From: Hypericum androsaemum
Taxonomy: Eukaryota > Streptophyta > Magnoliopsida > Malpighiales > Hypericaceae
Direction of reading: 5' to 3'
DNA length: 64,000 nucleotides
Assembly: GCA_963995505.1 (NCBI GenBank)
Contig: OZ023194.1
Span: 13,822,428 to 13,886,427, forward strand
Position numbers and translations under genes: made by a program. Below, one piece after another: positions 25,801-38,106 of the stretch (position 1 is its first letter; each line of letters opens with the position of its first letter). The notes below the pieces were generated by a model. The model saw nothing but the letters and a program-made list of their open reading frames with translations. It was not told the origin of the DNA and ran no database searches.

Positions 25801-27262
25801 AGCTATCTGGAAGGAGAAAATTTAACAAACTTAGAACCATGTCATAGAAGACAATACAAATCTCGGAAAAGGTAACCAATAAACCTCTTCACCAGGCTTC
25901 TCTGAATCCAGCACTCGGCATATAGCCATTGCGAGATCATCTCGGGAGAGTTGTGAAGTACTTGCACTGACTATCTCGTCGCATGCACCTCTTAGCCAAC
26001 TTAAGTTGTAGTTTCCACTGTTATTGGCAGTTCCAATAGCTCCATAATCATTGCGGTCATGCCAACCATCATGAGTAAGCGAAGATGGCATAGCTCTTTC
26101 CTCAACTAGCATGTCTGCATCCTCTAAAGTCGCATCCACCAGAAATCTAGCTGGTGCTTGGAAAGCAAGGTCAGCACCGAACTCAATATCATTGCCACCA
26201 GAATTTGCAAGCCCTTCATAATTTGGTAGAGGTTCCCAATCTGTAGGTTGCAAGCGTGAAAGCCTTTGTGCCTGACTAGCAACTTTTCTCAGAGTGGTAT
26301 CGTTGATTGCATGACCTATAAGTTTTTGCAGTTCTGACCTGCACAAGATAATTGCTGACTGGAACAAGAATCCCTCAAAGATATAGAAGCGCAAGCAGAA
26401 GTCACTATATAAAGGAGGCCCGATACAACAAAGAAGCTCTAGTCTGCAACTAGCAAAATGAACCTCTTAAGGTATCAAGCTCTAAATTTCAACAGAATGA
26501 ACTTGCATATCATATTATCATGTCATATCTAGCATGTCTCCCCCTTACCACGCTAAACCTATGTGCTAAGCAAACGTCCTCATTATCTCTCAATTCAAAT
26601 GTCCAAGCCCCTAGCTAGCAGCAACAGCTCTTTCAGATCACAAAACTCTGTTAAACAAAATTCCGAGTCCCTACCGTTCCGTGGAGAAATTGGTGCGACG
26701 GATATCCTCCTCCTCATCATCATCTACAGTGGCCCGCTGGCCAAACAGATGGTAAGCAGCAAGAGCAACCTCTCGAAACGCCTCCGAGGGAACTTCCCTA
26801 TCAATCAGCTCCACGACCGCCGCAACAAACTGCTTGTACGCTTGTCTCACTTCCGGTGACGCTGCTCAATCACCAAAATTCCAAACAAACCATCACTAAA
26901 ATCCTCTTTTTTTTTATTAAAAAAAAAACTCAATTCCTTCCTCTCTAAGTACTCATATTCCAAAGGGGAAACAGTTCGTACCTCCGTCCCATCCCTCCAC
27001 GATCCTCCGCGCGAGCTCCGACTCCGTTCCCGAACTCGAACTGCCGAAAAATAATAAATAAACCGGATAAGAATTAGAATTGCCACTTGACTACTAGGAG
27101 CAAAAATTGCACAAAAAATAAGGGAAAAAGTTTGATTCCGGTTGTGGATTACTTGGAGGGCTTCAGACGGTTCTGGAGGAACGATTTCCGGCGGAGGTAG
27201 GCCTCGTCGACGTCGAACGGCTCCCTGAGCGAGCTCGTCAAGCGAGGAAGCTGAACCAGCAT
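7853..27262 (-). CDS. DExH14: DExH14 RNA helicase, double-cassette Ski2-like (ASCC3 orthologue)
   Basis: About 2110 aa from 49 coding exons, read 5' to 3': 27262-27153, 27040-26982, 26861-26675, 26338-25885, 25806-25741, 25387-25283, 25182-24889, 24462-24346, 24222-24163, 24043-23972, 23853-23737, 23653-23492, 23222-23157, 23016-22864, 22782-22699, 21936-21862, 21759-21628, 21551-21486, 20682-20617, 20531-20409, 20113-19964, 19346-19134, 18923-18768, 18688-18464, 18385-18284, 18177-18097, 17985-17905, 17515-17312, 17210-17094, 16996-16874, 16494-16405, 16296-16171, 16060-15998, 15040-14952, 14198-14108, 13292-13143, 13067-12876, 12783-12718, 12479-12324, 12239-12096, 11621-11554, 11187-11022, 10939-10877, 10354-10259, 10120-9953, 9280-9110, 8866-8720, 8652-8521, 7987-7853. 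It matches Arabidopsis At5g61140 and human ASCC3, an ATP-dependent helicase implicated in ribosome quality control and alkylation repair. Both cassettes look catalytically intact: Walker A APTGAGKT (about 467-474) and APTGSGKT (1315-1322), DEVH (578-581) and DEIH (1419-1422), and motif [11 protein letters not shown] in each. Each is followed by a Sec63 domain. The last exon was found by its DCYLGFE block. One intron (14107-13293) uses a GC donor; another holds a TRIM. Confidence 0.95.
9443..9548. repeat. Short local duplication in a DExH14 intron
   Basis: The 28-mer beginning GAAGTAATTGACTGATAAAT occurs identically at 9443-9470 and 9521-9548, separated by 50 bases, within the intron between 9953 and 9280. 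It looks like a recent slippage or repair duplication. Confidence 0.85.
14857..14904. repeat. 24-bp tandem duplication in a DExH14 intron
   Basis: Two adjacent 24-base units of the form ATC-GGAACTGCAATGATAATGAG lie at 14857-14880 and 14881-14904, with one mismatch, in the intron upstream of exon 14198-14108. Confidence 0.85.
20781..21173 (+). mobile_element. TRIM retrotransposon inside a DExH14 intron
   Basis: A 393-bp element with two direct terminal repeats: 20781-20895 (115 bp) and 21060-21173 (114 bp), both starting TGTTGGAGAGAATCTCACAT. A primer-site-like TGGTATCAGGGCC follows the first LTR at 20896, similar to the initiator tRNA-Met primer site of plant TRIMs. A polypurine tract GAGGGGGCG precedes the second LTR. 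Flanks are TCCTC (20776-20780) and TTCTC (21174-21178), a 5-bp duplication with one mismatch. There is no coding capacity, so it would need enzymes from another element. The interior holds three 18-bp tandem units (20927-20980). It sits in the intron between exons 21551-21486 and 20682-20617, opposite to the transcription of the gene. Confidence 0.9.
20927..20980 (+). repeat. Three 18-bp tandem units in the TRIM interior
   Basis: The unit ATGGCCCGTTGTGCTCGC occurs at 20927-20944, 20945-20962 and 20963-20980; the middle copy has one base change, and a partial fourth copy follows. This internal minisatellite accounts for a quarter of the non-LTR sequence. Confidence 0.9.
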
Positions 27263-28524
27263 TTTTAATTTTCTGTTTCCTTCTTAATTTTCTTGAAGCT
27301 AATAAACCGAAGAAGGGAGGGAGGGACGGTTTTTATTTGATTAGAGCCCGGACGCCGGACCGGGGAATTCCGGGTTCGGGTGCCTTGGGGGGCAAGGAGG
27401 GGACATGTCGGTCGGTCGGCCGGCTTTGATTGGGCCTGGGCCTAGTATGAAACGGGCCCAACCTCTTGCTGACGGGCTGGGTTGCATTTTGTTTTTCTCT
27501 CGGCAGACTTCAGAGTTCAAGTCAATATTTATTAGCGGTTGTTATAACCTAACCAAAAAGTCTATTTTTTTTATAAGTGAGAAAAAAATTGTAATAATTT
27601 TATCCAGATATTTTGAGTCAGAGTCTTTAAAAATGCAACAGTATTAAATATTATTAGAAGAGCTTTGCCATTTTTCAAATGTCTCACCGAGCTTTAACTT
27701 GGATTAGTTAGCACAATATTGTTAGAATACCAGATAATCTAAACCAAAAAATATTAACAAAAAAATTTCAAGTTCAAGCCTTGATAAGCACAATAGTATT
27801 AAATAATTGTGGGAAGATCTTTGTTACATTTAAAAAATCATATCAGGTTCAAGCATCCCGAATTATAAAAAAATAGACACTTAAATTGTAATTGGACATT
27901 GTTTAAATTTGGTGCTTTTTTTTAGAAATGTTGAAATTTGGTATTACTCCAATATTTTTGTACTACGTATCATATTTTTACCTCCTCGCACACAATACGG
28001 ACAAAAAGGTGAAAGCCCAAGACATATCACGCCGAAGGGAGCAAAGCCAAGCTGGCTCGGCCCTCCAGGAATTTTTGTTGTTTCCAAGTTTATTTTTTTT
28101 AAGGATATTGTTTCCAAGTTTCTCGATAGAAGGTATCAGCGGCACAAAGATCCGATTTTTTTTATAAGAGAAAAAATATGTGTTTATTTTTTATTTGGGA
28201 TAAAATACACATTAATTCATTATAATAAAAGATAGTTACAAAAGTTATGTTTTTGTGGGTATTATTTGATATTCATATATTTACTGGGTCAACTAAACAA
28301 ATTATAAACATGTATGACTTTTGAAAGGTCGCAACAATCATCAATATAATTACGTTATTAATAATTCGAACTCGAAATTTTTTGATTGGGTGAGAATTAT
28401 TGTCATTGTTTATGTGTTTGTTGGTACATACAATTTACTTTCTCGTCAAATTAAGACCAAGAGTTCCATAAATAAATCAATTCACTTACCACTTAAATTA
28501 ACTTCACTGCATTTCACTTGAACT
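27263..28524. other. Intergenic region upstream of DExH14
   Basis: The first 150 bases contain the presumed DExH14 promoter and leader and are moderately GC-rich near 27350-27430. The rest is AT-rich, with long A and T runs. Frames such as 27909-28235 have no recognisable protein. Confidence 0.6.
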
Positions 28525-28529
28525 ATTAC

Positions 28530-29804
28530 TGCTGGAGTTCGAAAATATCAAGTCTTGGAACTCGGGGTTGACCAAAGCAATCATCTAGGTGTTGATGCTT
28601 TGGGTCTCGCCTTATTTTAGCAAGACCCTCGGCCGGCGTCCCGAAGATATTGACTCCTCTTAAGGGAAGGAGCCTAGACTAAGCAGCACCATGTCTTGGT
28701 TGGAGATGTGAACTCGTCCGGGTAGACAGAGATGCAAGGATCCAAAAATTGAAGCCATGCGCCATGTTGGGACAAGATGACGCATCTCCTGCGCCTAGTT
28801 GGGGGAAGATGGCACATTCATGCGTCTGGTTGGTAGATTGTCTATAACTTTTGACTCAGAGGTCGGATTGATATGATTTAAGTTGTTGTGCTTAACTAAG
28901 ACAAAAATTCACAACTTTGTAGTTTATGATTTATTCGGATTCGAAGTGTAAGAAGTTCAAAAGTTCGCTTGAAGTGTCTGCGCCTAGTTACCCCATGAAG
29001 AGGTGACCAACGCCTGGTCACTCCGGGGAGGCGAGACCTGTGCCTACTTCCTTTGAGGAGGCAAGACCTGCGCCTAGTCACTCAGAGGGACAAGTTGCTC
29101 CCGAGAGGCGGGAATACGGGAGCTTGTGCCTATTTCCTTCTTCTAGGTAAGAGTCGGGGTCGCATTTGGCAGATTAGTCATTGGCGAGTATGAGGTGATC
29201 AAGGTATTCGACTACGTGTCGATAGTCGTTTGTAAGAAGTTTGACAAGGAGTGTACTTGGCTTTGGCTCGAGGAAGTAGGTCGGAGTTGTTATGAGCTCG
29301 TCTCGGGCTAGATGAACAGCTTAAGGGGAGTCGACCCACCTTGGAAGTATGCTCGACCCGTCTGATCTAGCTAGGAAAGACATTAGGGTTGGTGCGTGAA
29401 GTCGGTTGAACGCGGCCTAGAGTTTTTATTTTTTACAAGGATTACTTACCTGACACGGTCTAGGTCTACCTATTCAGGGTCGGATCTTTTCATTTTGGAA
29501 GTTGGTCTAGATTTTTCTTTCTAGGTCGTGTTGAGTTGGAAATGGCCTAATAAATTTTTTTCCTATTTTGGAGGTCGGGGCTAGGTCAAGACGTTCTATA
29601 TAAAGAGGATTCGGGCACACGAGCAGATCATCCATAAACTACACAACAAAAATCCTACTTTAAATTCTTTGTATAGTTTTTTCTTTCCGTAGCTTAGCCT
29701 AACAGCTCTAGTATTTATTTTCTCCTTTCCGTTAAGCTGACTTTGGGGTAACCACTCCAAATCCGTCCTAAATATTTTGACTTTTTACTCTTTTCCCCAC
29801 AACA
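28530..29804 (+). mobile_element. Solo LTR (1275 bp) with perfect 5-bp target duplication
   Basis: The element starts TGCTGGAGTTCG and ends CCCCACAACA (TG...CA) and is flanked by ATTAC on both sides (28525-28529 and 29805-29809). A TATA box TATATAAA at 29597-29604, followed by a transcription-start-like leader and T-rich DNA, fits a U3-R-U5 layout on the plus strand. No internal retroviral region or second LTR is present, so this is best read as a solo LTR left by recombination between two LTRs. It contains repeated short motifs such as GCGCCTAGT. It lies about 350 bp upstream of the PDCB-like gene in the same orientation, so its TATA box could act on that gene. Confidence 0.87.
29597..29604 (+). 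promoter_or_regulatory. TATA box of the solo LTR
   Basis: TATATAAA in the U3-like part of the solo LTR, about 200 bases before its right end and 555 bases upstream of the PDCB-like ATG. Confidence 0.5.
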
Positions 29805-29809
29805 ATTAC

Positions 29810-30158
29810 ATAAAAGTTACTTTATAAATATTGTAAATTTGTCTTAGGGGTATAAATATTGTAAATTTGACCATAAAAGTAAAACATAAACTGACAAGAA
29901 AGCCAGCAGCGGGGTCCCACCATCCGCGCATTGGGCTGTCTGCTGCTTCACTGTTTCCATATATCACAGTTTAAATTTTCTTAATTGCACTTGATGCCCG
30001 TCTCCTCCTCCTCCTGTTGCCCACATTATCCCCCACTCACTTCTCTCTCTCTCTAACAGGCCACTAGCTCCCAGTACCCCCAACCCAAGCTTGAAATTAC
30101 CTCTCAGCTTCTTCTTCTTCTTCTTTCCATCTGTCTTGTTGCTTGGTTTCAGTCTCCC
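29810..30158. other. Promoter and leader region of the PDCB-like gene
   Basis: A short gene-free region. The segment 30000-30130 is rich in CTCCT and CTTCTT pyrimidine tracts, typical of plant core promoters and leaders. No clear TATA box was fixed. Confidence 0.5.
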
Positions 30159-33100
30159 ATGGCTGCCCCGCTAGTTCTCGCAATGCTCATGTTTGCCATG
30201 ACCGGGCATGCCAGTAAGTTTCCAAGTCCTTCTGGCCCGACTAATGTAGATTCGAGTCGGTAATATGTAAAATCATATAGGCTCGAGTCGGTAATATGTA
30301 AAGTAATTGTTCATCTCCACATTTTCCCTGCTGGGTGGAACCCAGAAAAGAAAGGGGACATCTTCTCCCTCTTTAGATTCCTTTATTTTGCAATATATTT
30401 CTCATAATATTATTTGTTGTGTTTTGTTGGTTCGACTAATTTAGGTTCGGGTGGATCAGGTTGCACATGGTGCGTGTGCAAGGACGCGGACAACGCAGCC
30501 TTGCAGAAGACTCTGGACTACGCATGTGGGGCCGGTGCGGACTGTGTGCCCATCCACCAGAATGGGCCTTGTTTCTCCCCCAACAACGTCCGGGCACATT
30601 GCTCCTACGCCGTTAACAGCTTCTTCCAGAGGAAGTCCCAAGCTCCGGGCACCTGTGACTTCTCCGGCACCGCCACCATCTCTACTTCCGATCCCAGTAA
30701 GTACCGCTTATCAACAAGCACTTAGATCAAGTGATAATAGAGTTCTAGTTCTCGAGTTCGAGTAGTTGTGAATGTTAAATCAATTGTTAAAATATTTTTA
30801 TCGCTATTCAAAAATATTATACGACTCAAACCTGTGTTGTTAGAAACTCCAACCGGAAAGATTAGCCATTGGAATCTAGTTAGCAGGATTTTGTTACTAA
30901 TTATAGTTAAGAAACCAAGCGAGACTAAATTTTATCTGTAGCTCCGATGGGGAGACTTTTTCTGCACAGGGGTCGACATAGCCGACAATTTCGAGAATAG
31001 AGTTCTCGGGGAATGTTTTACTCGTTTGGAGTTCGACCTGAAAACGCCCAAAAATGAGCATTTGCATTTGCCCGAAAATGCCACGTATATAGCGTTTTTT
31101 TGCGTCCATGTCCTATCTTCCTTTTATTCATTTAAAGTAATCATAAATATATTATTTATACTTTAAATAAAGTAATAATCTTCTTTCAAATAAGTTAATT
31201 TTTATCTTAAAAAGACTGTCCGGTGAGTTTCTTTAACCAAGTTAGTGTCCATGAGTCGTTGACTCATTCTTGCCACCGCTTGGGAGCTTACAATTTAATG
31301 TTGTATTTCACTTACCCCGAGTGGTTAATTTTTGTCAAAAAAAGTAGATTATTTTAACCCAACTAGCTAATTATATGACTACTTTTTCCTATAATTAATT
31401 GTCTCCCCTTTCTTGGGTTATTTTGTATAGGTATTTCTGGCTGTTCTTTCCCTGCCACTCTCAGGTATGTGATTTTCCAGTACTGTTTTTTCTCTATATG
31501 CATTTTTTACTGTTTACCGCGATGTGATGCCCACTGTTAATTTTCTGTTTACTGGTTCCTTTTACGTTTTTTAGCATGACAAACTCTTAATTGCTTAGCT
31601 GTCTCAGTTCTGACACCGTTTAGGATAGTGATCGTGAGGTGACCTTGTCAGTGCTTTTCTCTTTCCTAATTTTCAACTTTTTGTACCCTTTTTTTAGAAT
31701 AATTTTTTGTGCCGTTGGGCGCAGATATGTTGTATTTGGAATTTCGAGTCACCTCTAAATGATTAGGTTCGAATCAGGGAAATTATCATCCCAAATTGGC
31801 TAATTCATTTATGGAGTTTAGTTAAATTACGTAAGGGAATTCATAACAGTTTTGGAGAAGATAATAGTTTTGTTTGATAGAAGTAGATAACATTTTTTAA
31901 GTATGCATTACGTTAACATCACTTTTGGTACCAGCATCAATTCGTTAATCCTAGGTTATTTTCGGATATATCCACATAAATTATAAAGTTATTGACTTAT
32001 TTCTAACAAATTTAGTTTAGAATTAATCACGCTTTGTTTTGCTGTTAGTAAAGTATATTATATATATATATATATATGTATTTTTTGGTGGACATATTAG
32101 TAGTAAAGTATATTTTCCGTCGCTTTCGTAATTATTCCATGCCTAGATTCTCTCTCCTGCTTTCCTCATGGATGTAATGCAAAGCTAGCTATTAGTTCTT
32201 TTCTCCCAAAGCAAAAAAAGGATAGATCCATTTTATCATTAGGAAAAGTTGAGCTTAAGCACAATAATTTATAGGAGATTCCATCGGATAAACTTCACTT
32301 CTAATTAAGATAGTCAAGGGCCGTTAGGTTTTTGGTTCGTGTTATCCGAATATTTATTTGATCAATTAATCTAAGTTCAAACAAGATACATTTTTAAAAA
32401 TTACAAAAAAATAAAGATCTATTTAAACCACACAATCTCCAGATTTTTTTGTCAATTTAAAATAACTATTTGTTAGTATTGTGTTAAATACTGTTTGGTG
32501 TGCTATTGGTTGTAGTGTGGCTAATTGTTACTAAAATCAAAATGGGTATTTGGCTATACAATTTGGATCCACCTTTACGCCGAATTCAAACCGATCTCAC
32601 CATCTTTTTGACTGTTCCTGAAAATAATTGTGATGGATCTGTCGTACTCCAACTGGCCATCCAGGGGTGGTTTTGTCTTTTAGTTATCATTTTCACAGGA
32701 AAACTACTCAATAATTGGATTCTCAAGGTCAAGCATTTTCTTTAGTTTTTTTCCAAAATTGTAATAAGTACAAAATGAAAGTAAAATGAACAAGGTACTT
32801 CAAAAATATAGATTATTTACTTTTTCTGTACCATACTTTTTTATTTTACCTGGAGTATGAAAGATTTGTATTCCATGTAACTCAAAATTATTTATCCATC
32901 TCTGATAGAATTGGTTTTATTTTTAATTTATTTATGATTTTGGCTAATCATGAAAAGGTTAACCCCGAGGCGTGGTGCTATAATATACTAAAACTAGCAT
33001 AGGTCAAAAAGTAAGGAAAAGAACAATATATTTGATTAGAAAGATTTATTTTTACGAGGAACTTGGACAAATTATAGACAGTGGGGGGCATTGGTGGGTC

Positions 33101-34237
33101 ACAAACAGTTGTGATCCTAGGGCTAATAAATGAAAGGAAAGTATTTTCGAGATTTGGTTCTGCTTTTTGAAATTTCCATTTTGAAATAATGTAAATGTAC
33201 GTACCCTCGAGTCCTGTGCATGCATGTGTGGTCCAGCAAATCCATATCTGATTTAATACCAACATAAATGTCTCCTCCTCTTTGCTGCCTAAGGAAAATC
33301 AAGCTAGGTCTGGTCATAGTTTTGGAATCGCCAGTTACATAAACCTAAACCTTTTTACAGTAATCGACGATTCAATTTTTTTTACAAAAAGTAAAAAAAA
33401 ACGAGGAGTTACCTCAAAAAAAAATCAAAATCTGTAAATTTCTCTGTTCCAAAATTGCTGGTTCCATGATGTCATGGTTAAAACATTTTCTAAAAATTAG
33501 GATCGTAATCGGAACTTTAAAAAAAATTCTGAGATGGTTCAAGAAACCTTGACTAGTTCAAATTTGAACTGTGACCATGCTTGAATCAAATATACTTTGC
33601 ATTACGTAGTCTAGAAAATCTGTATGGCTTGCACTCTAGTATGACTTAAGTCATAAACTAATTAAAATGGACGGCCACGTCAGATGATTCTATAAAGGTC
33701 ATGGTTATTTGTTTTTATATAATTATAGCCATTCTTGTGAACGTGGTCCGAATTGGAACCTTTGTCTCCATTCTAGACAATGAAGCCTGAAACTCTCTTC
33801 AATTTTTGCTAATTTAATATGCTTGTGCCCTTATCCTTCTGTCATTTTGGATGTTGATATAAGAATCACTCCTAAATATGACCCGATAGTGTAAAACTCG
33901 GTTTAGTATTGCGAGATGCATGTATGTGTAACTTGTTTGTGTTTTTTCTTCTTGTTTCAGTGCTGCCGCGGGCACGTCGACCACAACACCAGTCAGCGGA
34001 ACACCAAAATCGTCGAACACAACACCCTCGGTCTCCGGCACGCCATCCACCACCAGCCCGTACACCACGACGCCGTCGGGCGGCATCCTCGGCGGCGGCG
34101 GGATAAACAATGGCGGTGTCGGTCCACAGGTCCAACCGAACAACGACTACGACAACTACGGCCTCCGGATCCTCCCCACAACCACCAGCTTGCTGATCTA
34201 TGGCATGGCCATGTTGGTAATGTCCTTGTGGGCCTAA
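30159..34237 (+). CDS. PDCB-like X8/CBM43 callose-binding protein, GPI-anchored
   Basis: Four coding exons: 30159-30213, 30445-30696, 31431-31464, 33961-34237; phases close to give 205 aa. Order of parts: signal peptide (MAAPLVLAMLMFAMTGHA), a single X8 (CBM43) domain with its conserved cysteines (CTWCVCKDADN, ACGAGADC, GPCFSPNNVRAHCSYAVNSF, GTCDF, GCSFPATL), a Thr/Ser/Pro/Gly-rich linker, and a hydrophobic tail LLIYGMAMLVMSLW fitting a GPI-attachment signal. PDCB proteins bind callose at the neck of plasmodesmata and restrict cell-to-cell traffic. From memory, Arabidopsis PDCB1 is At5g61130, directly beside DExH14 At5g61140, matching the gene order here. The 34-nt exon 3 and 2.5-kb intron 3 are notable. 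A fuller glucanase domain is absent. Confidence 0.9.
30250..30301. repeat. Short direct duplication in intron 1 of the PDCB-like gene
   Basis: The motif TCGAGTCGGTAATATGTAAA occurs twice, near 30252-30271 and 30283-30302, separated by about ten bases. Confidence 0.75.
32059..32077. repeat. (TA)n microsatellite in intron 3 of the PDCB-like gene
   Basis: About nine TA units in an AT-rich part of the 2.5-kb intron. Likely length-polymorphic. Confidence 0.85.
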
Positions 34238-35163
34238 ACGTGCATGTGATGTGATTCTCAATCTTTCCTGGTCTATTAGCCAAGTGATTTTTGGTTGTAT
34301 CTCTCTAGTGCCTACCATAAAGATGGGGCTCTTCTGGATTCGTTTTGGGTCCTTTTTGGTTAATGATGGATGGACAAATATCTACCAGTTTGTAGTGTAC
34401 AATCTCCCTGATGAATATCTAGATAGAGATCTAGATCTAAGTAATGTATCATGTCGCCCTAGGTTCCGAAACTCGAAATGAACGTCGACCTTTGCTCATA
34501 GGCGCGCGAAACTTCTCATATTCCGTCGCAACGGTAGATAGCTATTTACCTATATAACTCACCCCTTGAAGGTAAAATGCCTATATGACCAAAACATAAG
34601 TTACTATATTAGGCATATGGGTCACAAATGCAGATCGGAAAGGAGTTCTCCATAACCTGAAAGCTACTTCTTGACACGGGCAAACACTGACGTAGGGCTG
34701 CAACAACCTGCAGTAAGTTCGCCAGCCTTTTTGGGTGAAGTTGTTGGAAGCACCGAGACATTCACACAGAAGAATTAGCAGCCACCTGCAATCAGGGATG
34801 TAAGGTCGAAACCAACAAGAGATTCAAGAAATTGGCGAAGAAGGATCAGTTCTAAGTCTAACCAGGAAATGGCTAATGCAAAGTTAAAAGAAATTAAGAA
34901 AGCCTAAACAAAAAGTTGCCTTAAATTTTAGAACGATGCTGGAGTTGAGACAAAGCAACAGATGCATTGGCTTCGAAATAAGAAGAGTCTCAATCCTAAA
35001 TCGCTGGAAATATCTTAAAACATGCTAAAATTTCAGTGCCTTAGCAATTGCACAAGTATACACATACGGGAGCAAAATACAATAGCTGTTCCGTCAGGTT
35101 GATGACATCCAGATCCCTGAACCGAATGAGCAAGTATGCTGAGGGCCAACACAAGGAACGGTT
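34238..35163. other. Convergent 3' region between PDCB-like and SF3B5 genes
   Basis: The two genes end towards each other here. It should hold both 3' UTRs. No additional coding frame or RNA gene was recognised; the 76-aa frame at 34251-34481 has no recognisable features. Confidence 0.6.
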
Positions 35164-36317
35164 TCAATCATCTTCTCTTTCAGGAGGCAGTCCACAAGGC
35201 AGCAGCATTTTCTGGAAGAGATGAAAAATGCAGTCAGATTCATGTAGCTTATATCTATGAAAGCCAGATCAGAAATGAGCTTGTATGCATGTTGCACACT
35301 GACTTAAACAAAAATACAGCACAACAATAACTAAACAACCCCGCACAAGCAAACCAAACTGCTAGACGAAAATCCCCCTTAAATTTAAAGATTGGAACCA
35401 GAGCATCCATTCCATTTTGGCACGGACTTCTTTCATGATTTAAGCTCAACAATCCTCTAGGCCTATAGTCCATCAAACATTCTCAAAATCCAACATCCCC
35501 CTAACAAAGCCACACGCAAAAAAGATACCACAAGCACCAACAACATAAAAAGATGAGCACACAACATCCCACTTTGTTCTTTTTGTTCCCTTCTCATAAA
35601 TTCGATCAATCACCTAATCAGTCGCCATCTCCGTTCAATCAACAAGCCAACAAATAGCCAAACCACACTGGTTTATAAGGGAATCCAGGAACCGTACAAA
35701 CCTGCATGAAGTTATAGCGTTCTCTTCCAATAGATTCATTCTCGGCAATGGCAAAGTAAGCAAGCATCGGGTAGTGCCCCATGTAAGACGCATAGCTATC
35801 CCTCTGAATGTTCACCGCCCATTCACTACACTCAAAGGATCATCGACACCCAAAACATCAGAACTTGAAAATTAACCAAAAGGCGAAAAAAGGTCAAATC
35901 TCAAAAACGAAGAAGCTTAAAAGTGAAACCTTTCGAGAATTAGCCCAGAAAAGGCATAATTAACAACAGGCAGAAAAGATCCTATCTTTGAGTAAAAGGA
36001 AAGAGAAGCAAAAAAACCCATTAAAACTTACAATTGACCCACAAAAAAAACCAAGCAATAAAGGTGAAATCTTTCCCAAAAAAATTGAAAAGCGGACTCA
36101 CAATCTGTTCAAGTCGGCGTGGCCGGTGCCCACGTACTTGGCCTGGAGATGCTCGAGTTGCGAGTTGATGTTGAACCGGTCGCTCGCCTGCAACCAAAGA
36201 AGAAATTCAGATTCAAACTTTCAAGTAAAAGGGCGAATCTTTGAATAGAGACAATTAGGGTTTAGGGTTTTTGACCCAACAAAAAAATTATCTCAAGTAG
36301 AGATTTGTTACCTGCAT
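35164..36317 (-). CDS. SF3B5: Splicing factor 3B subunit 5 (SF3b10)
   Basis: Four coding exons on the minus strand: 36317-36312 (only Met-Gln), 36187-36102, 35825-35702, 35211-35164. They join in phase to 87 aa, the family's usual length. The protein begins MQASDRFNINSQLEHLQAKY and contains YVGTGHADLNRFEWAVNIQR, DSYASYMGHYPML and YFAIAENESIGRERYNFMQK, ending PCGLPPEREDD, nearly the sequence of other plant SF3B5 proteins. It is a small subunit of the SF3b complex of U2 snRNP, which recognises the intron branch point in the nucleus. The six-base first coding exon makes automated start prediction likely to fail here; the start rests on the MQ-ASDRF junction known in plants. Confidence 0.94.
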
Positions 36318-38106
36318 CTTGACAATCTGGTGTCGGTGGTCACAGATCCGGTGGTGGTCTTGTGAGGTGGTTTCTCGGTGGTGGCCTGGTGGGTGTATGT
36401 ATTTGCGGTGATTTACAATTTGGATTTTGTAAATAAGGAGCTGATATTTATTTAATTTTTCAAAAACACCCTTCTTTACAACAATACTCTAACACTACCC
36501 ACAACATCAATCTATCCAATTCAGTTCACGGAATAAACAATTAATTTTTTTCTCATCTACATATTATATACTATCATTTTTTATTAATTTCTCTCTCATC
36601 CACATATATATGAATAAAGTCAAAGATCTTAATTTCTATCTAATTTTGTAGTCATTTCGTAATCTTAATTTTATTACTTTATTATAATTTTTTTCTTGTT
36701 GTAATTACGGAATAATCATTATCGTATATTTATTATAATTTATATTTAAAATATAGTATATAATATGTAGATGAAAGATAAATTAATTTTTTATTCTGTG
36801 AACTGGGATACTACTATGGGTAAAAAAATATGTAATTGAATTGAATTTGATTTGATTAAATATGAATGAGAAAGAAACTAATTATTTATTCTCTTAACTA
36901 TATTGGGTAGGGTATTGTCGTGGTAGTCTAATAATGGTACCTCGAGGTAGTGGTCTAATCTAATAGTTAAGGGTGGCAAGAAAAACTTGACCCAAGAACT
37001 CCTCGATAGACAGAAATATTATAGTCTGTAGGTAAAAAAAAAATTCAAATGATGACATTTTTTAATCAATCTAAAATTATATGTGAAATTTCTAAATATT
37101 AAAATTTAGTGTAAAAAGAAAATAGGAAAATAGTATAGTATTTTATTACCGAAGAATTGGTTACTTAATAAAAACCATATGAGGATTTTTTTTTGAATCA
37201 GTAGATATTCTATTATTTACCTATCTGGAAGAGTAATGTTGCTACATTGATATTGCCCGAGAAGGACAATTACATCTAGGTGGAGACTACTGCAAGATAA
37301 TTAAAGTGTCTTTGTCTTTCCGAAGAAATTCCACACTAAATATTAATAAATACTACTACTTATAAAAAAAATCAATTCAACACTGCAATACATCATTGCT
37401 GAAGTCACGTAAAGAAATGCAGATGTTCTATGAAGATGGGTCGCTTCTCGCTCAGCGAAAGGGAAATGGTTTGAGCCTTGTAGGCCTCTCTCGGCCAAAA
37501 TGTCAAAACAAGAGAGAGAGATATCAGAAGAAGTGCAAACAAATGAGCCGGTTTACTTATCAAAAAATGCATCCCAGATAGATTTGGATTTAGGCAGAAA
37601 CCCAAGCAGGAGCACAATTTTGGGTTGGGGAGGTTTTGGATTTTCTAAATGTTATCAGCCGAACCCACCTAAAAAGATTTGGTTCACTAGGTCATTGATA
37701 ATGATTTTACTAGGGGCAATTAGGAGAATGACCTATATTTTTACTAATTTAGTGCATGTAATACCTTAGTTATGTATTTATCTAGATTATTAGTATAGTA
37801 CACTCGTGCACATTTGACGATATTTTTTTAGTGGATAATAAAATTTTACATAAAAAAAACTTCTGGTGCAGATTAGATAAACACTTTACTGAATTCATTA
37901 AATATATTATGTAAGTATTCAGAAAACTTTTATCTGAGAACTATTTAGGCTGTACTAGTTATGTAATGAAGGTTGAGAATTATTTTTTGTTAATAGAAGG
38001 TTGATAATTTTATTTTAAAAAAACACAGAAAACGAAGTTTTAACGTGTTTCTTAAGAGTTCGAGAGACATTAGCGTCATTGGCAGAAGCATCAACGATAT
38101 TTTTTG
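36318..38106. other. AT-rich intergenic region upstream of SF3B5
   Basis: Begins with the SF3B5 promoter and leader (36318-36420). The remainder is very AT-rich with scattered A and T runs. Short frames at 37396-37769 show no family features. Nothing else was recognised. Confidence 0.6.

Noticed and set aside
28530..29804. The repeated GCGCCTAGT motifs as a functional regulatory array
   Set aside because: They lie wholly within the solo LTR and are more simply explained as its own internal repeats.
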